Shown piece after piece: positions 16,089 to 23,653 of a stretch of 42,302 nt of DNA. The DNA lies in the NCBI GenBank assembly GCA_035292685.1, contig DATDPP010000043.1:1-42302 (forward strand). The letters run 5' to 3'. Numbering within the stretch: the stretch's first letter is position 1; each line of letters opens with the position of its first letter. The notes beneath the pieces are model-generated. The model ran no database searches, was not told where the DNA came from, and worked only from the letters and a program-made list of their open reading frames with translations. Position numbers and translations under genes: made by a program. The stretch comes from JALYNX01 sp035292685 (GTDB taxonomy: Bacteria > Actinomycetota > Acidimicrobiia > Spongiisociales > ZC4RG35).

Positions 16089-17111
16089 TCACAGGGTTGC
16101 CAAGGAACGCCCAAGAGCGTTTCCGATCGCGGAGACCGTGTTCATCGTCTCGCCGAACCCTTCGAGTGTCAGACTCTGGGGGCCGTCGCTGAGGGCCTCC
16201 TCCGGTCGGTCGTGGACCTCGATGATTAACCCGTCGGCGCCGGCGGCCACTCCGGCCGCGGCGAGGCTCGGCACCAGGGAACGGCGGCCTGCCGCATGAC
16301 TGGGGTCGATGATCACCGGGAGATGGGTCCGCTCCTTGAGAACAGGCACCGCACTGATGTCGAGGATTCCCCTGGTTGCCGTATCGAAGGAGCGGATCCC
16401 CCGCTCGCACAGGATCACCCTTGGATTCCCTGATCCGACGATGTACTCCGCCGCCAGCAGCAACTCTTCGATGGTCGACATCAACCCCCTCTTCAGGAGC
16501 ACCGGCTTGGGTTGTTCGCCGACCGCCGACAGGAGCCGGAAGTTCTGCATGTTGCGACTACCGACCTGGAGCATGTCGACATATCGGTTCAGGAGAGGCA
16601 CATCCTCGGGAGCGACGCATTCCGACACCACCCCCAGCCCGGTCGCCTCACGGGCCGCCGCCAGCAGCTGGAGGCCCTCCTCCCCCATGCCCTGAAAGCT
16701 ATAGGGAGACGTCCGCGGCTTGAAGGCGCCTCCCCGGAGCAGGACCGCGCCGTGGTGGGCCACCCCGGCCGCGATCCGGTCGATCTGCCCTTCCGACTCC
16801 ACAGAGCAGGGGCCGGCGATGATCACGACCTCGGGCCCGCCAACCACCACATCCTTGACCCGGACCATGGTCGGCGCGTTCCGCGCCTCCCGGGCCACGA
16901 ACGGGTACAGGGGCGCCTCGATGCTCACCGAGGCCACCCCGACCAATGCGCCGATCGATTCGGCCATTCCCGGCTCGTAATCACCGATCACGCTGACGAC
17001 GGTCGTCGACCCGGCCTCACCGACATGAACCCTCAACCCGTAGCCCTCGATGAAGCGGAGGATCGCCGCTTTCTGGGCGAGGGTGCAATCCTCGGTGAGG
17101 GTGGCGATCAT
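16089..17111 (-). CDS. aroF: 3-deoxy-7-phosphoheptulonate synthase (DAHP synthase, type I-beta)
   Basis: This enzyme condenses phosphoenolpyruvate with erythrose 4-phosphate in the first step of the shikimate pathway. The 340-residue protein has an N-terminal ferredoxin-like domain (residues 1-70), which in type I-beta enzymes such as that of Thermotoga carries feedback control by Phe/Tyr. A TIM barrel follows with 'IAGPCSVES', 'RGGAFKPRTSPYSFQG', 'QVGSRNMQNF', 'LLKRG', 'CERGIRSFD' and metal-binding 'IDPSHAAG'. ATG 17111 overlaps the trpA stop as ATGA. As the last gene of the trp operon it should be expressed under the trpL attenuator. The symbol aroF is used by convention; no other naming evidence is present. 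Confidence 0.95.
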   Translation of the reverse strand: MIATLTEDCTLAQKAAILRFIEGYGLRVHVGEAGSTTVVSVIGDYEPGMAESIGALVGVASVSIEAPLYPFVAREARNAPTMVRVKDVVVGGPEVVIIAGPCSVESEGQIDRIAAGVAHHGAVLLRGGAFKPRTSPYSFQGMGEEGLQLLAAAREATGLGVVSECVAPEDVPLLNRYVDMLQVGSRNMQNFRLLSAVGEQPKPVLLKRGLMSTIEELLLAAEYIVGSGNPRVILCERGIRSFDTATRGILDISAVPVLKERTHLPVIIDPSHAAGRRSLVPSLAAAGVAAGADGLIIEVHDRPEEALSDGPQSLTLEGFGETMNTVSAIGNALGRSLATL

Positions 17112-17872
17112 GGCCGCAGACCCTCCAGGAACCTGGCCGGATCGTCGCCCCTGCCCAGTACCTCGACCAGGGCGCTCCCAACTATGACGCCGTCACAGTG
17201 CGGCACCAGGGACCGGACCTGATCGGCGCTCCTCACCCCGAATCCGGCCAGAACCGGAGCCAGCGAAAAGCTCCGTACCCGGTCGAGATAGCCGGCCACT
17301 TCCGGGCCGACTGCCGCAGAGCCACCGGTGGTTCCGGTCATGGTCACCGCGTAGGTGAACCCTTGGGAGGCGGCGCCGAGACGCCGCAACCGATCGTCAT
17401 CCGTGACCGGGGTGACCAATTGCACCAATCCGATGCCGGAATGCCCGGCCGCATCCTCGAGCTCCGCGGCCTCTTCCAGAGGGAGGTCGGGCACCACCAG
17501 CGCGGCGACACCGACGCCCTGCAGGCGGGGAAGGAGACTTGGGTATCCGTAGGCCATGAGCGGATTCAAGTAGCTCATGACGATCAGAGGGACTGGCAGG
17601 GAGGGCAGCGCCTCCAGGGTCGTGATCACGGAGTCGAGGGTCGCTCCCCCCTCCAGCGCCACCCGGCTCGATTCCTGAATCGTTGCGCCGTCGGCCATCG
17701 GATCGCTGAATGGGATGCCGATCTCCACCGCTTCCGAGACCGCCGCAACTTCGACCAACGCCTCGGCAAAACCACTCAGCGTCGGAAATCCCGCAGTCAA
17801 ATAGGGGACGATCGCCGGATCGTCGCCACGGAGCCGTTGCTCGAGCAGGCTCGCTTGGGTGAGCGTGGTCAT
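17108..17872 (-). CDS. trpA: Tryptophan synthase alpha subunit
   Basis: TrpA cleaves indole-3-glycerol phosphate to indole and glyceraldehyde 3-phosphate and channels indole to TrpB. The 254-residue TIM barrel shows the catalytic pair in 'VEIGIPFSDPMADGATIQ' (Glu and Asp) and the phosphate loop 'TGTTGGSAAVGP'. 'GFGVRSADQV' and 'GVIVGSALVE' close the barrel. The start is ATG 17872, which overlaps the trpB stop as ATGA; an open extension to 17962 lies inside trpB. It overlaps aroF by 4 nt downstream. Confidence 0.97.
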   Translation of the reverse strand: MTTLTQASLLEQRLRGDDPAIVPYLTAGFPTLSGFAEALVEVAAVSEAVEIGIPFSDPMADGATIQESSRVALEGGATLDSVITTLEALPSLPVPLIVMSYLNPLMAYGYPSLLPRLQGVGVAALVVPDLPLEEAAELEDAAGHSGIGLVQLVTPVTDDDRLRRLGAASQGFTYAVTMTGTTGGSAAVGPEVAGYLDRVRSFSLAPVLAGFGVRSADQVRSLVPHCDGVIVGSALVEVLGRGDDPARFLEGLRP

Positions 17873-19032
17873 CGATTCAGCCCTCGCAAGATGTCGATGT
17901 CCTTGTCCCCCCGGCCCGACAGCCCGACCAGGACCACAGCGCCCGGGCTCGTCGACAGCCATCTGCGAACCGCGGCAAGAGCATGACTCGATTCCAACGC
18001 GGGGAGGATTCCCTCGAGTCGGCCCAGCTCATCGAGGGCCAACAATGCCTCGTCGTCGGAAGCCTCTACATAGAGGGCACGCCCGGTTTCGGCCAGCCAG
18101 GCATGCTCGGGGCCGACGCCCGGGTAGTCGAGACCGGCGGAAATGGAGTGGGTTTCTTGAATCTGACCATCGCCGTCCTGGAGTATGAAAGAGAAGCTGC
18201 CGTGGAGGACACCGGGGCTTCCCCGACCGATGGTGGCCGCGTTTTGGCCCAGACCGGGCCCGCGACCTCCAGCTTCGACGCCGATCAGTTGCACCGGGCC
18301 CTCGAGGAAGGAGTGAAAGAGGCCAATTGCGTTGGATCCGCCACCTACGCAAGCGAAGGCGGCATCAGGAAGCCGACCAACCCTGTCCAACATCTGTTGT
18401 CGCGCCTCGCGGCCGATGACCGACTGCAGCTCTCGAACCAGCCAGGGATAGGGATGGGGCCCAACCACCGAGCCGAGTAGGTAATAGGTGTTGGTCGGAT
18501 CAGTGACCCAGTCCCGAAGCGCTTCGTTGATGGCTGCCCGCAGGGTGGCGTCGCCGGAGACGACCGGAGCAACTTTGGCGCCGAGCAACCTCATCCGCTC
18601 TACGTTCGGAGCCTGGCGCTCGATGTCCACCGTCCCCATGTAGACGGTGCAGTCCAGCCCGAGACGGGCGCAGGCGGCGGCGGTGGCTACACCGTGTTGA
18701 CCGGCTCCGGTCTCGGCGATCACCCGGCTCGCGCCCATCTCCCTCGCCAGCAGGGCCTGTCCGATTGCGTTGTTGATCTTGTGGGCCCCGGTGTGAGCCA
18801 GATCCTCCCGCTTCAGCCAGATCTCTCCTCCCCAGGCCGCACCGAGCCGGCTTGCCGCGGTCAGAGCCGTGGGCCGGCCCACCCAAGTCGCCAGTTCCCC
18901 CTGGTATCTGTCGAGGAAGCCAGGGTCGGTGAGGAGCCTGGTCGCGGCCTCTTCCAATCTGGTCAAGGCGGGCACCAGGATCTCTGGAACGTACCTGCCA
19001 CCGAACCTGCCGAATCGGCCCATTTCGCTCAA
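17869..19032 (-). CDS. trpB: Tryptophan synthase beta subunit
   Basis: TrpB is the PLP enzyme joining indole and serine to make tryptophan. The 387-residue protein carries the PLP lysine in 'LAHTGAHKINNAIGQALLA', the 'AETGAGQHGVATA' loop and the PLP phosphate site 'CVGGGSNAIG'. It starts with the standard 'GRFGRFGGRYVPE'. The likely start is TTG 19032, overlapping the trpF stop as TTGA and preceded by GGGGAG with 7-nt spacing; an ATG three codons later (19023) is the alternative. The end overlaps trpA by 4 nt. Confidence 0.97.
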   Translation of the reverse strand: MSEMGRFGRFGGRYVPEILVPALTRLEEAATRLLTDPGFLDRYQGELATWVGRPTALTAASRLGAAWGGEIWLKREDLAHTGAHKINNAIGQALLAREMGASRVIAETGAGQHGVATAAACARLGLDCTVYMGTVDIERQAPNVERMRLLGAKVAPVVSGDATLRAAINEALRDWVTDPTNTYYLLGSVVGPHPYPWLVRELQSVIGREARQQMLDRVGRLPDAAFACVGGGSNAIGLFHSFLEGPVQLIGVEAGGRGPGLGQNAATIGRGSPGVLHGSFSFILQDGDGQIQETHSISAGLDYPGVGPEHAWLAETGRALYVEASDDEALLALDELGRLEGILPALESSHALAAVRRWLSTSPGAVVLVGLSGRGDKDIDILRGLNR

Positions 19033-19652
19033 AGTCTTGCTCCCCTCAGCTCGGCCGATCGTGCGGCCTCCACGAACGCCCTCATCAGGCCAGGGTCCTT
19101 CTCCCCAGGCCGCGCCTCGATCCCGGAGCTCACGTCGACACCATGGGGATGGATCAGCGAGATTGCCTCGCCCACATTCCCAGGATTGAGGCCTCCGGCA
19201 ACTATGACCCGGTCCCGTTCCGCGAGGGCGGCGATACGGCCCCAGTCGGATTTCCTGCCCGTTCCGCCCTTGGCGGCGGTGTCGACCAGGACCATCCCCC
19301 TCTCTGTGCCTCTCAGTGCCATGGTCACCGCCTCCTCCAGACCATCGCCGTTGACCACCACAGGGAGGAGGGTGTCGGCGGGGAGGCCCGACCCCCTTCG
19401 ATATTCCACCTGCAACAGGTCAGGCGCAACCTCAGCGAGAGCCCGTTCGATCAGATCCGGAGCAGGGTTGTTGAGCACTGCGACCCCGAGCACCGACGCC
19501 GGGAGCATGCGGTTCAGCCGGGCTGCATAGGAAAGAGGTATTTGACGCGAGGACGGGGTGAGCACGAACCCGACCGCACTGGCGCCGACCTCGATGGCCG
19601 TTTCCACGTCGGCAGGAGTCCTGAGGCCACAGAGTTTGACGAAGAGGCTCAA
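19029..19652 (-). CDS. trpF: Phosphoribosylanthranilate isomerase
   Basis: TrpF catalyses the Amadori rearrangement of phosphoribosylanthranilate, the third step of the Trp branch. The 207-residue barrel shows 'VKLCGLRTPAD' (catalytic Cys), 'LVDTAAKGGTGRKSDW' (general-acid Asp) and the phosphate site 'VAGGLNPGNV', then 'VDVSSGIEARPGEKD'. The start must be TTG 19652: it lies only six codons before the first barrel strand and no other start codon is available. It overlaps the trpC stop as TTGA. The downstream end overlaps trpB in the same way. Many actinomycetes lack a separate trpF and use PriA; here a dedicated TrpF is present. Confidence 0.95.
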   Translation of the reverse strand: MSLFVKLCGLRTPADVETAIEVGASAVGFVLTPSSRQIPLSYAARLNRMLPASVLGVAVLNNPAPDLIERALAEVAPDLLQVEYRRGSGLPADTLLPVVVNGDGLEEAVTMALRGTERGMVLVDTAAKGGTGRKSDWGRIAALAERDRVIVAGGLNPGNVGEAISLIHPHGVDVSSGIEARPGEKDPGLMRAFVEAARSAELRGARL

Positions 19653-20458
19653 GAGACCACCTGCACCGTCTCCCGCCCCGCGGCGACCATGGCCGCCACC
19701 AACCCGGCGGGATCGTTCGATCTCATCAATGCCGAGCCGACCAGGGCGCCGCGGTAACCGAGACCGGCCACTCTGCGAACGTCGGTGGGGCCGAGCAACC
19801 CGCTTTCCGCCACCGAGGGCATGGCAGTGGGTAGACCGCCGGCGAGCTCGGCGTGCATCCCCGCCTCGATGCGCAACGTGTCCAGGTCGCGGCCATTGAC
19901 GCCGACCACCATCCCGCCCCGTCCCTCCACGGCGGCGGTGATCCGGTTGAGATCAGATGTGCCGAAAGCCTCGAGCAGGGCGAACATGCCGGTCCGCTCG
20001 ACCGCGTTGAGCATCATCGAGAGCGCTTCGTTGGAAAGGATCCGGGCGATGATCAACACTCCGTCGGCGCCGGCGGCTCTCGCCTCGAACACCTGATAGG
20101 GATCCACCAGAAAGTCTTTTCGCAGCACGGGGACCCGGGCTCCGGCGACCACCGCCTCCAACAACTCGAGAGAGCCGCCAAAGGCCTCCGGTTCGGTGAG
20201 AACCGACAGCATCGCGGCCCCGCCATCCTGGTAGGCGGCCGCACGTTCCAAGAGGTCGGTGTTGGCGAGCTCGCCTTCCGCCGGTGATCGGGGCTTGATC
20301 TCGGCGATCAGGTCGAAGACGGCCCCGAAGGCCCCCAGATCGTGAGGCGAGGGCATGGCGCGCGCCTTCTCGATGACCTTCTTCAGAGGACGCCCGGCAA
20401 GAGCCACGCCAACACGGGCCCGGGAGGATTGCTCCATGGATTGGAGGAACCTGCTCAC
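19649..20458 (-). CDS. trpC: Indole-3-glycerol-phosphate synthase
   Basis: TrpC closes the indole ring from carboxyphenylaminodeoxyribulose phosphate. The 269-residue barrel has 'LIAEIKPRSPAEG' (catalytic Lys), 'SVLTEPEAFGGSLELL', 'VPVLRKDFLVDPYQVFEARA' (catalytic Lys and Asp region), 'VVGVNGRDLDTL' and 'SVAESGLLGPTDV'. GTG 20458 overlaps the trpD stop as GTGA and gives an N-terminus of usual length. In the family, IPRS is more common than the IPR-like 'IKPRSP' core variation, but all catalytic positions are present. Confidence 0.97.
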   Translation of the reverse strand: MSRFLQSMEQSSRARVGVALAGRPLKKVIEKARAMPSPHDLGAFGAVFDLIAEIKPRSPAEGELANTDLLERAAAYQDGGAAMLSVLTEPEAFGGSLELLEAVVAGARVPVLRKDFLVDPYQVFEARAAGADGVLIIARILSNEALSMMLNAVERTGMFALLEAFGTSDLNRITAAVEGRGGMVVGVNGRDLDTLRIEAGMHAELAGGLPTAMPSVAESGLLGPTDVRRVAGLGYRGALVGSALMRSNDPAGLVAAMVAAGRETVQVVS

Positions 20459-21471
20459 GTCTTCTCCTTTGCACCGAATTCCCGCAGGCCGTCAAGCAGC
20501 GCCAGGGCCCGCCCGTCATCGAGGGCCGCCTCCGCCATCCGGGCCGCCGCCGCCGGGTCGGAGGCCCGCCCGGTGACCTCCAGGGCCAAGGCGGCTCCGA
20601 GGATGATCGAGTCGCGATGGGGCCCGGTCTCGCCCTCGAAGACCGCGGCCAGCCGATCGGCGTTGTGAGCCGGATCCCCGCCTGCCAGCGAGGCCGGGTC
20701 GCAGCGGGGCATTCCAAGGTCAGAAGGGTCGCGACTCGACCGGACGACCGAGCCGGGATGCACGTCGTAGAGGAGGAACTCCCCGATCGGGGACGGCTCA
20801 TCCCAACCTGCTGCTCCGTGGAGCACGAAAGCACGGTCGATCTCGAGTCCGGAGAGGGCACCGGCCATCAGTTCGGCGGCCCGGGTGTCGAAGGCTCCCA
20901 CCACGAGATGACGGGGACCGGCAGGATTGGTCAGCGGCCCCAGCATGTTGAAGACGGTACGAACCCCGAGTGCCTTTCGGATCGGGCCGACAATCGCCAT
21001 TGCCGGGTGGTAGTGGGGAGCAAAGAGATAGGTGAATCCGAGAGCCTCGAAGCACCTCCTGGCCTGATCGGCTTCGAGAGGGATGGGAAGACCGATCGTC
21101 TCGAGGATGTCGGCACTGCCGGATTGGCTGGTCATGGACCTGTTCCCGTGTTTGACGACGGGGGCTCCGGCCGCCGCGGTGAGGAGAGCGGCTCCGGTGG
21201 AGAGGTTGAGCGACCCGGAGCGGTCGCCTCCGGTCCCGACCACGTCCACCGCTTCGGAGGCGTCGATGCCGGGATCGCTGGAAAGCCGTCGCATCGCCGA
21301 CGCAAAGCCACGGACCTCGTCTGGTGTCTCCCCCTTCGCCCGCAGCGCGATCAGAAGGGCGCCCGCCATCGCCGGTTCGACATCACCACCGGTGAGGGTC
21401 ATGAGCAACTCGTCGGCGGCCGACGGCGAAAGGTCAAGGCCGGCCAGCAGATCGTCGAGCATCTGTCTCAT
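20455..21471 (-). CDS. trpD: Anthranilate phosphoribosyltransferase
   Basis: TrpD attaches phosphoribose from PRPP to anthranilate. The 338-residue protein has the N-terminal helical domain, the PRPP-binding 'DVVGTGGDRSGSLNLST' motif, 'VVKHGNRSMTSQSGSADILE' and 'FLFAPHYHPAM'-like block (here 'YLFAPHYHPAM'), then 'GVRTVFNMLGPLTNPAGP'. ATG 21471 overlaps the trpG stop as ATGA; the downstream end overlaps trpC by 4 nt. TrpG is a separate protein here, not fused to TrpD. Confidence 0.97.
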   Translation of the reverse strand: MRQMLDDLLAGLDLSPSAADELLMTLTGGDVEPAMAGALLIALRAKGETPDEVRGFASAMRRLSSDPGIDASEAVDVVGTGGDRSGSLNLSTGAALLTAAAGAPVVKHGNRSMTSQSGSADILETIGLPIPLEADQARRCFEALGFTYLFAPHYHPAMAIVGPIRKALGVRTVFNMLGPLTNPAGPRHLVVGAFDTRAAELMAGALSGLEIDRAFVLHGAAGWDEPSPIGEFLLYDVHPGSVVRSSRDPSDLGMPRCDPASLAGGDPAHNADRLAAVFEGETGPHRDSIILGAALALEVTGRASDPAAAARMAEAALDDGRALALLDGLREFGAKEKT

Positions 21472-22052
21472 GCCACTTTCCCGGTGAGGTCGAGGAAGTT
21501 GCGGAGCAACAGGTCCCCGTGTGGGGTGAGCACGCTTTCGGGGTGGAACTGAACACCTTCCACCGGATACTCACGATGACGGACTCCCATGATCACCCCG
21601 TCCGAGGTGAAGGAGGTCACCACCAATTCCTTCGGAAGGTCCTGCTCCTGCACCGCAAGTGAGTGATAGCGACCGGCCTCGAAGGGATTGGGGAGACCGG
21701 CGTAGATCGTTGCCGAGTCGTGATAGACGGGAGAGGCCTTGCCGTGACGAAGCTCCTCGGCGCGTTCCACCCTTCCCCCGAGCGCCGCAGCCAGGGCCTG
21801 ATGCCCCAGACAAACCCCAAGGATCGGGACCTCGGACAGCAGCCCGGCGATGACGTTCATCGATTCCCCGGCCGACTCGGGCCCACCCGGCCCTGGTGAA
21901 ATCACCAGATGCGTGGGCTCCAGCTCGCGAGCGCTCTCGACGTCGATGTCGTCGTTGGTGCGAACGATCACTTCTGCACCCAGGATGCGGAGTGCCTGCA
22001 CCACGTTGTAGGTGAAGGAGTCGTAGTTGTCGATGAGCAAGACCCGGCTCAT
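21468..22052 (-). CDS. trpG: Anthranilate synthase glutamine amidotransferase subunit
   Basis: TrpG supplies ammonia from glutamine to TrpE. The 194-residue class I amidotransferase opens with 'VLLIDNYDSFTYNVVQ' and has the 'ISPGPGGP' oxyanion loop, the catalytic cysteine in 'GVCLGHQAL', and the His-Glu pair in 'GVQFHPESVLTPHG'. It could also serve p-aminobenzoate synthase, as in Bacillus, since no pab genes are seen here. ATG 22052 overlaps the trpE stop as ATGA; the longer frame upstream lies within trpE. Confidence 0.96.
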   Translation of the reverse strand: MSRVLLIDNYDSFTYNVVQALRILGAEVIVRTNDDIDVESARELEPTHLVISPGPGGPESAGESMNVIAGLLSEVPILGVCLGHQALAAALGGRVERAEELRHGKASPVYHDSATIYAGLPNPFEAGRYHSLAVQEQDLPKELVVTSFTSDGVIMGVRHREYPVEGVQFHPESVLTPHGDLLLRNFLDLTGKVA

Positions 22053-23428
22053 AACCCATCCGCCGCACTCTCGAGGGCGCCGCGCATGGCGCCGCTCTTG
22101 GAGAGGACCTCTTCCCACTCCGTGGCGGGGACGCTGTCGGCAACGATCCCGGCTCCCGCCTGATAGGAGAAGGAGCCCTCGGACATGACGAGGGTCCTGA
22201 TGGCGATGGCCTGATCCATGCTCCCGCCATGACCGAAATAACCCACGGTCCCGGCATAGATGCCCCGGGGCACGGGCTCCAGTTCCTGGAGGAGCTCGAG
22301 TGCCCGCACCTTGGGGGCCCCGACCACGGTCCCGGCGGGGAAGGCCGCGGCGAACAGGTCGAAGGCGTCGGTGGCAGGCTCGAGGATCCCGGTGACCCCG
22401 CTCACCAGATGCATGACGTGGCTATACCGCTCGATCGCCCGGTAGGGATCGACACGGATGGTGCCCGGCACCGCCACCCGCCCCAGGTCGTTCCGGGCCA
22501 GATCTACGAGCATGACATGCTCGGCCGCCTCCTTGGCATCGTCCAACAACTCGCCTTCCGCCCGCCGGTCCCGTTCCTCGTCGTTGTACCGGGGACGGGT
22601 CCCGGCAATGGGCCGCAACTCGGCGGCCGCCCCCCGGAGGCGAACCAGGGCCTCCGGTGAGGATCCGATGACCCGGGTCTCTCCCAGCTCGCAGAAATAC
22701 ATATATGGCGATGGGTTGAGCAGCCGGAGGCCCCGGTAGACATCAAATGGGTCGAGATCGGTCTGGCCCGTGAAACAGACCGATACCACCAATTGATAGA
22801 CGTCACCGGCCGCGATGTGCTCGCGCGCCTCCTCAACGGCGCCCAGATAGTCGGCCTTCTGCATCGAGGGCAACGGCTCGCTGAACGACCCGCCCTCGTG
22901 CCTGACACCGGGCACCCCCCCGGCGAGCAGAGAGACCACCTCCGCCCGAAGGGCGAGGCGATCGGTCTCCGAACCGTCGTGAAGCAAGGCTGCTCGTCGG
23001 CTCAGATGGTCGAACACGATCACGCTAGGGGGCCCGTAAAGGAGGATCTCAGGGGTTGGCGATGGAGGGGGGATGGTGCCGGCCAGACGATGGGCGACGT
23101 CGAAGCTCACCGCGCCGACCAAACCGCCTGCGAAGGGGATCGACCCAGAGAGGGGCCCGGGGTTGGGAGCCGCGGCGAGGGCCTTGCGCAACCCGTCCAT
23201 GAGGCCGGTCACTGTCCCATCGGTCTCGATGCGGGCCTCACCGACATCCACGGCGTGACCGTCACTGCGGACCTCGAGCCCTTCACCAAACCCGATGAAG
23301 GAATAACGGCCGATTCGATCGCCGTGCTCGACACTCTCCAAGAGGAAGCGAGGACGAAGTGGGCCCAGCTTCAAGTACACCGAAGTCGGGGTGTCCAGGT
23401 CTGCTGGGATGTCGAAGGGATGATTCAA
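22049..23428 (-). CDS. trpE: Anthranilate synthase component I
   Basis: TrpE converts chorismate plus ammonia to anthranilate, the committed step of tryptophan synthesis. The 459-residue protein has the N-terminal regulatory region with the Trp-binding 'LLES' motif ('FLLESVEHGDRIGRYSFIG') and the chorismate-binding C-terminal domain ('PIAGTRPR', 'ELLDDAKEAAEHVMLVDLARND', 'FPAGTVVGAPK', 'YQAGAGIVADS'). I prefer TTG 23428 because AGAGGAG ends 5 nt upstream; GTG 23443 is in frame but has no ribosome-binding site. It is the first structural gene after the leader peptide and attenuator. The presence of LLES suggests feedback inhibition by Trp in addition to attenuation. Confidence 0.95.
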   Translation of the reverse strand: MNHPFDIPADLDTPTSVYLKLGPLRPRFLLESVEHGDRIGRYSFIGFGEGLEVRSDGHAVDVGEARIETDGTVTGLMDGLRKALAAAPNPGPLSGSIPFAGGLVGAVSFDVAHRLAGTIPPPSPTPEILLYGPPSVIVFDHLSRRAALLHDGSETDRLALRAEVVSLLAGGVPGVRHEGGSFSEPLPSMQKADYLGAVEEAREHIAAGDVYQLVVSVCFTGQTDLDPFDVYRGLRLLNPSPYMYFCELGETRVIGSSPEALVRLRGAAAELRPIAGTRPRYNDEERDRRAEGELLDDAKEAAEHVMLVDLARNDLGRVAVPGTIRVDPYRAIERYSHVMHLVSGVTGILEPATDAFDLFAAAFPAGTVVGAPKVRALELLQELEPVPRGIYAGTVGYFGHGGSMDQAIAIRTLVMSEGSFSYQAGAGIVADSVPATEWEEVLSKSGAMRGALESAADGL

Positions 23429-23466
23429 CGGGGCTCCTCTCACCGGTCAGGAAGACGAGCTCCTAC

Positions 23467-23500
23467 AAAGAGAACCCACCTTCCAGGGCCGGAGGTGGGT
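23467..23500 (-). terminator. trp attenuator terminator (3:4 hairpin)
   Basis: On the minus strand ACCCACCT (23500-23493) and AGGTGGGT (23481-23474) form a perfect 8-bp stem with an 11-nt loop, followed by TCTCTTT. It is 39 nt upstream of the trpE start. Its left arm overlaps the antiterminator strand, as expected for a Trp attenuator. Confidence 0.85.
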
Positions 23501-23524
23501 CTTGGGTGTCAGAAATCCTGGGGA

Positions 23525-23605
23525 TTATCCGACCGAAGCCACCTCCGGCACGGGCCAACGCCACCACCAGGTGGTCGAGGTCGGCGAGGTGATCGATCGG
23601 GCCAT
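23525..23605 (-). CDS. trpL: trp operon leader peptide (26 aa, four Trp codons)
   Basis: The 26-codon frame ATG 23605 to TAA 23525 reads MARSITSPTSTT then WWWRW then PVPEVASVG. Trp is otherwise rare, so three consecutive TGG codons plus one more after an Arg codon is a strong attenuator signature. Stalling at these codons covers strand 1 of the leader RNA. No ribosome-binding site is seen, and the promoter's -10 is only 10 nt upstream of the ATG, so the message would be leaderless or nearly so. The peptide itself is probably degraded; translation, not the product, is the function. Confidence 0.88.
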   Translation of the reverse strand: MARSITSPTSTTWWWRWPVPEVASVG

Positions 23606-23615
23606 GTCGGGCGGA

Positions 23616-23644
23616 ACGCTACGCCCCGGCCCACGCGTCGTCAA
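23616..23644 (-). promoter_or_regulatory. trp operon promoter
   Basis: On the minus strand TTGACG (23644-23639), a 17-nt spacer and TAGCGT (23621-23616) match the primary sigma consensus. Transcription should begin near 23609-23606, one to four bases before the trpL ATG. The lipoprotein gene upstream ends at 23654, so the promoter fills the whole intergenic gap. Confidence 0.7.
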
Positions 23645-23653
23645 GAAGAGTTG

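Larger units (their letters stand above)
23467..23605 (-). promoter_or_regulatory. Ribosome-mediated trp attenuator leader RNA
   Basis: Three mutually exclusive structures can be drawn. 1:2 is CCGACC (23584-23579) and CCACCT (23574-23569) with AGGTGG (23544-23539) and GGTCGG (23534-23529), separated by a 4x4 internal loop. 2:3, the antiterminator, is GCCGGAGGTGG (23549-23539) with CCACCTCCGGC (23498-23488), 11 bp perfect. 3:4 is the terminator. A ribosome stalled at the Trp codons (23569-23555) would block strand 1, free strand 2 and favour readthrough. With ample Trp it would reach the stop codon at 23527-23525, cover strand 2 and allow termination. Confidence 0.85.
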
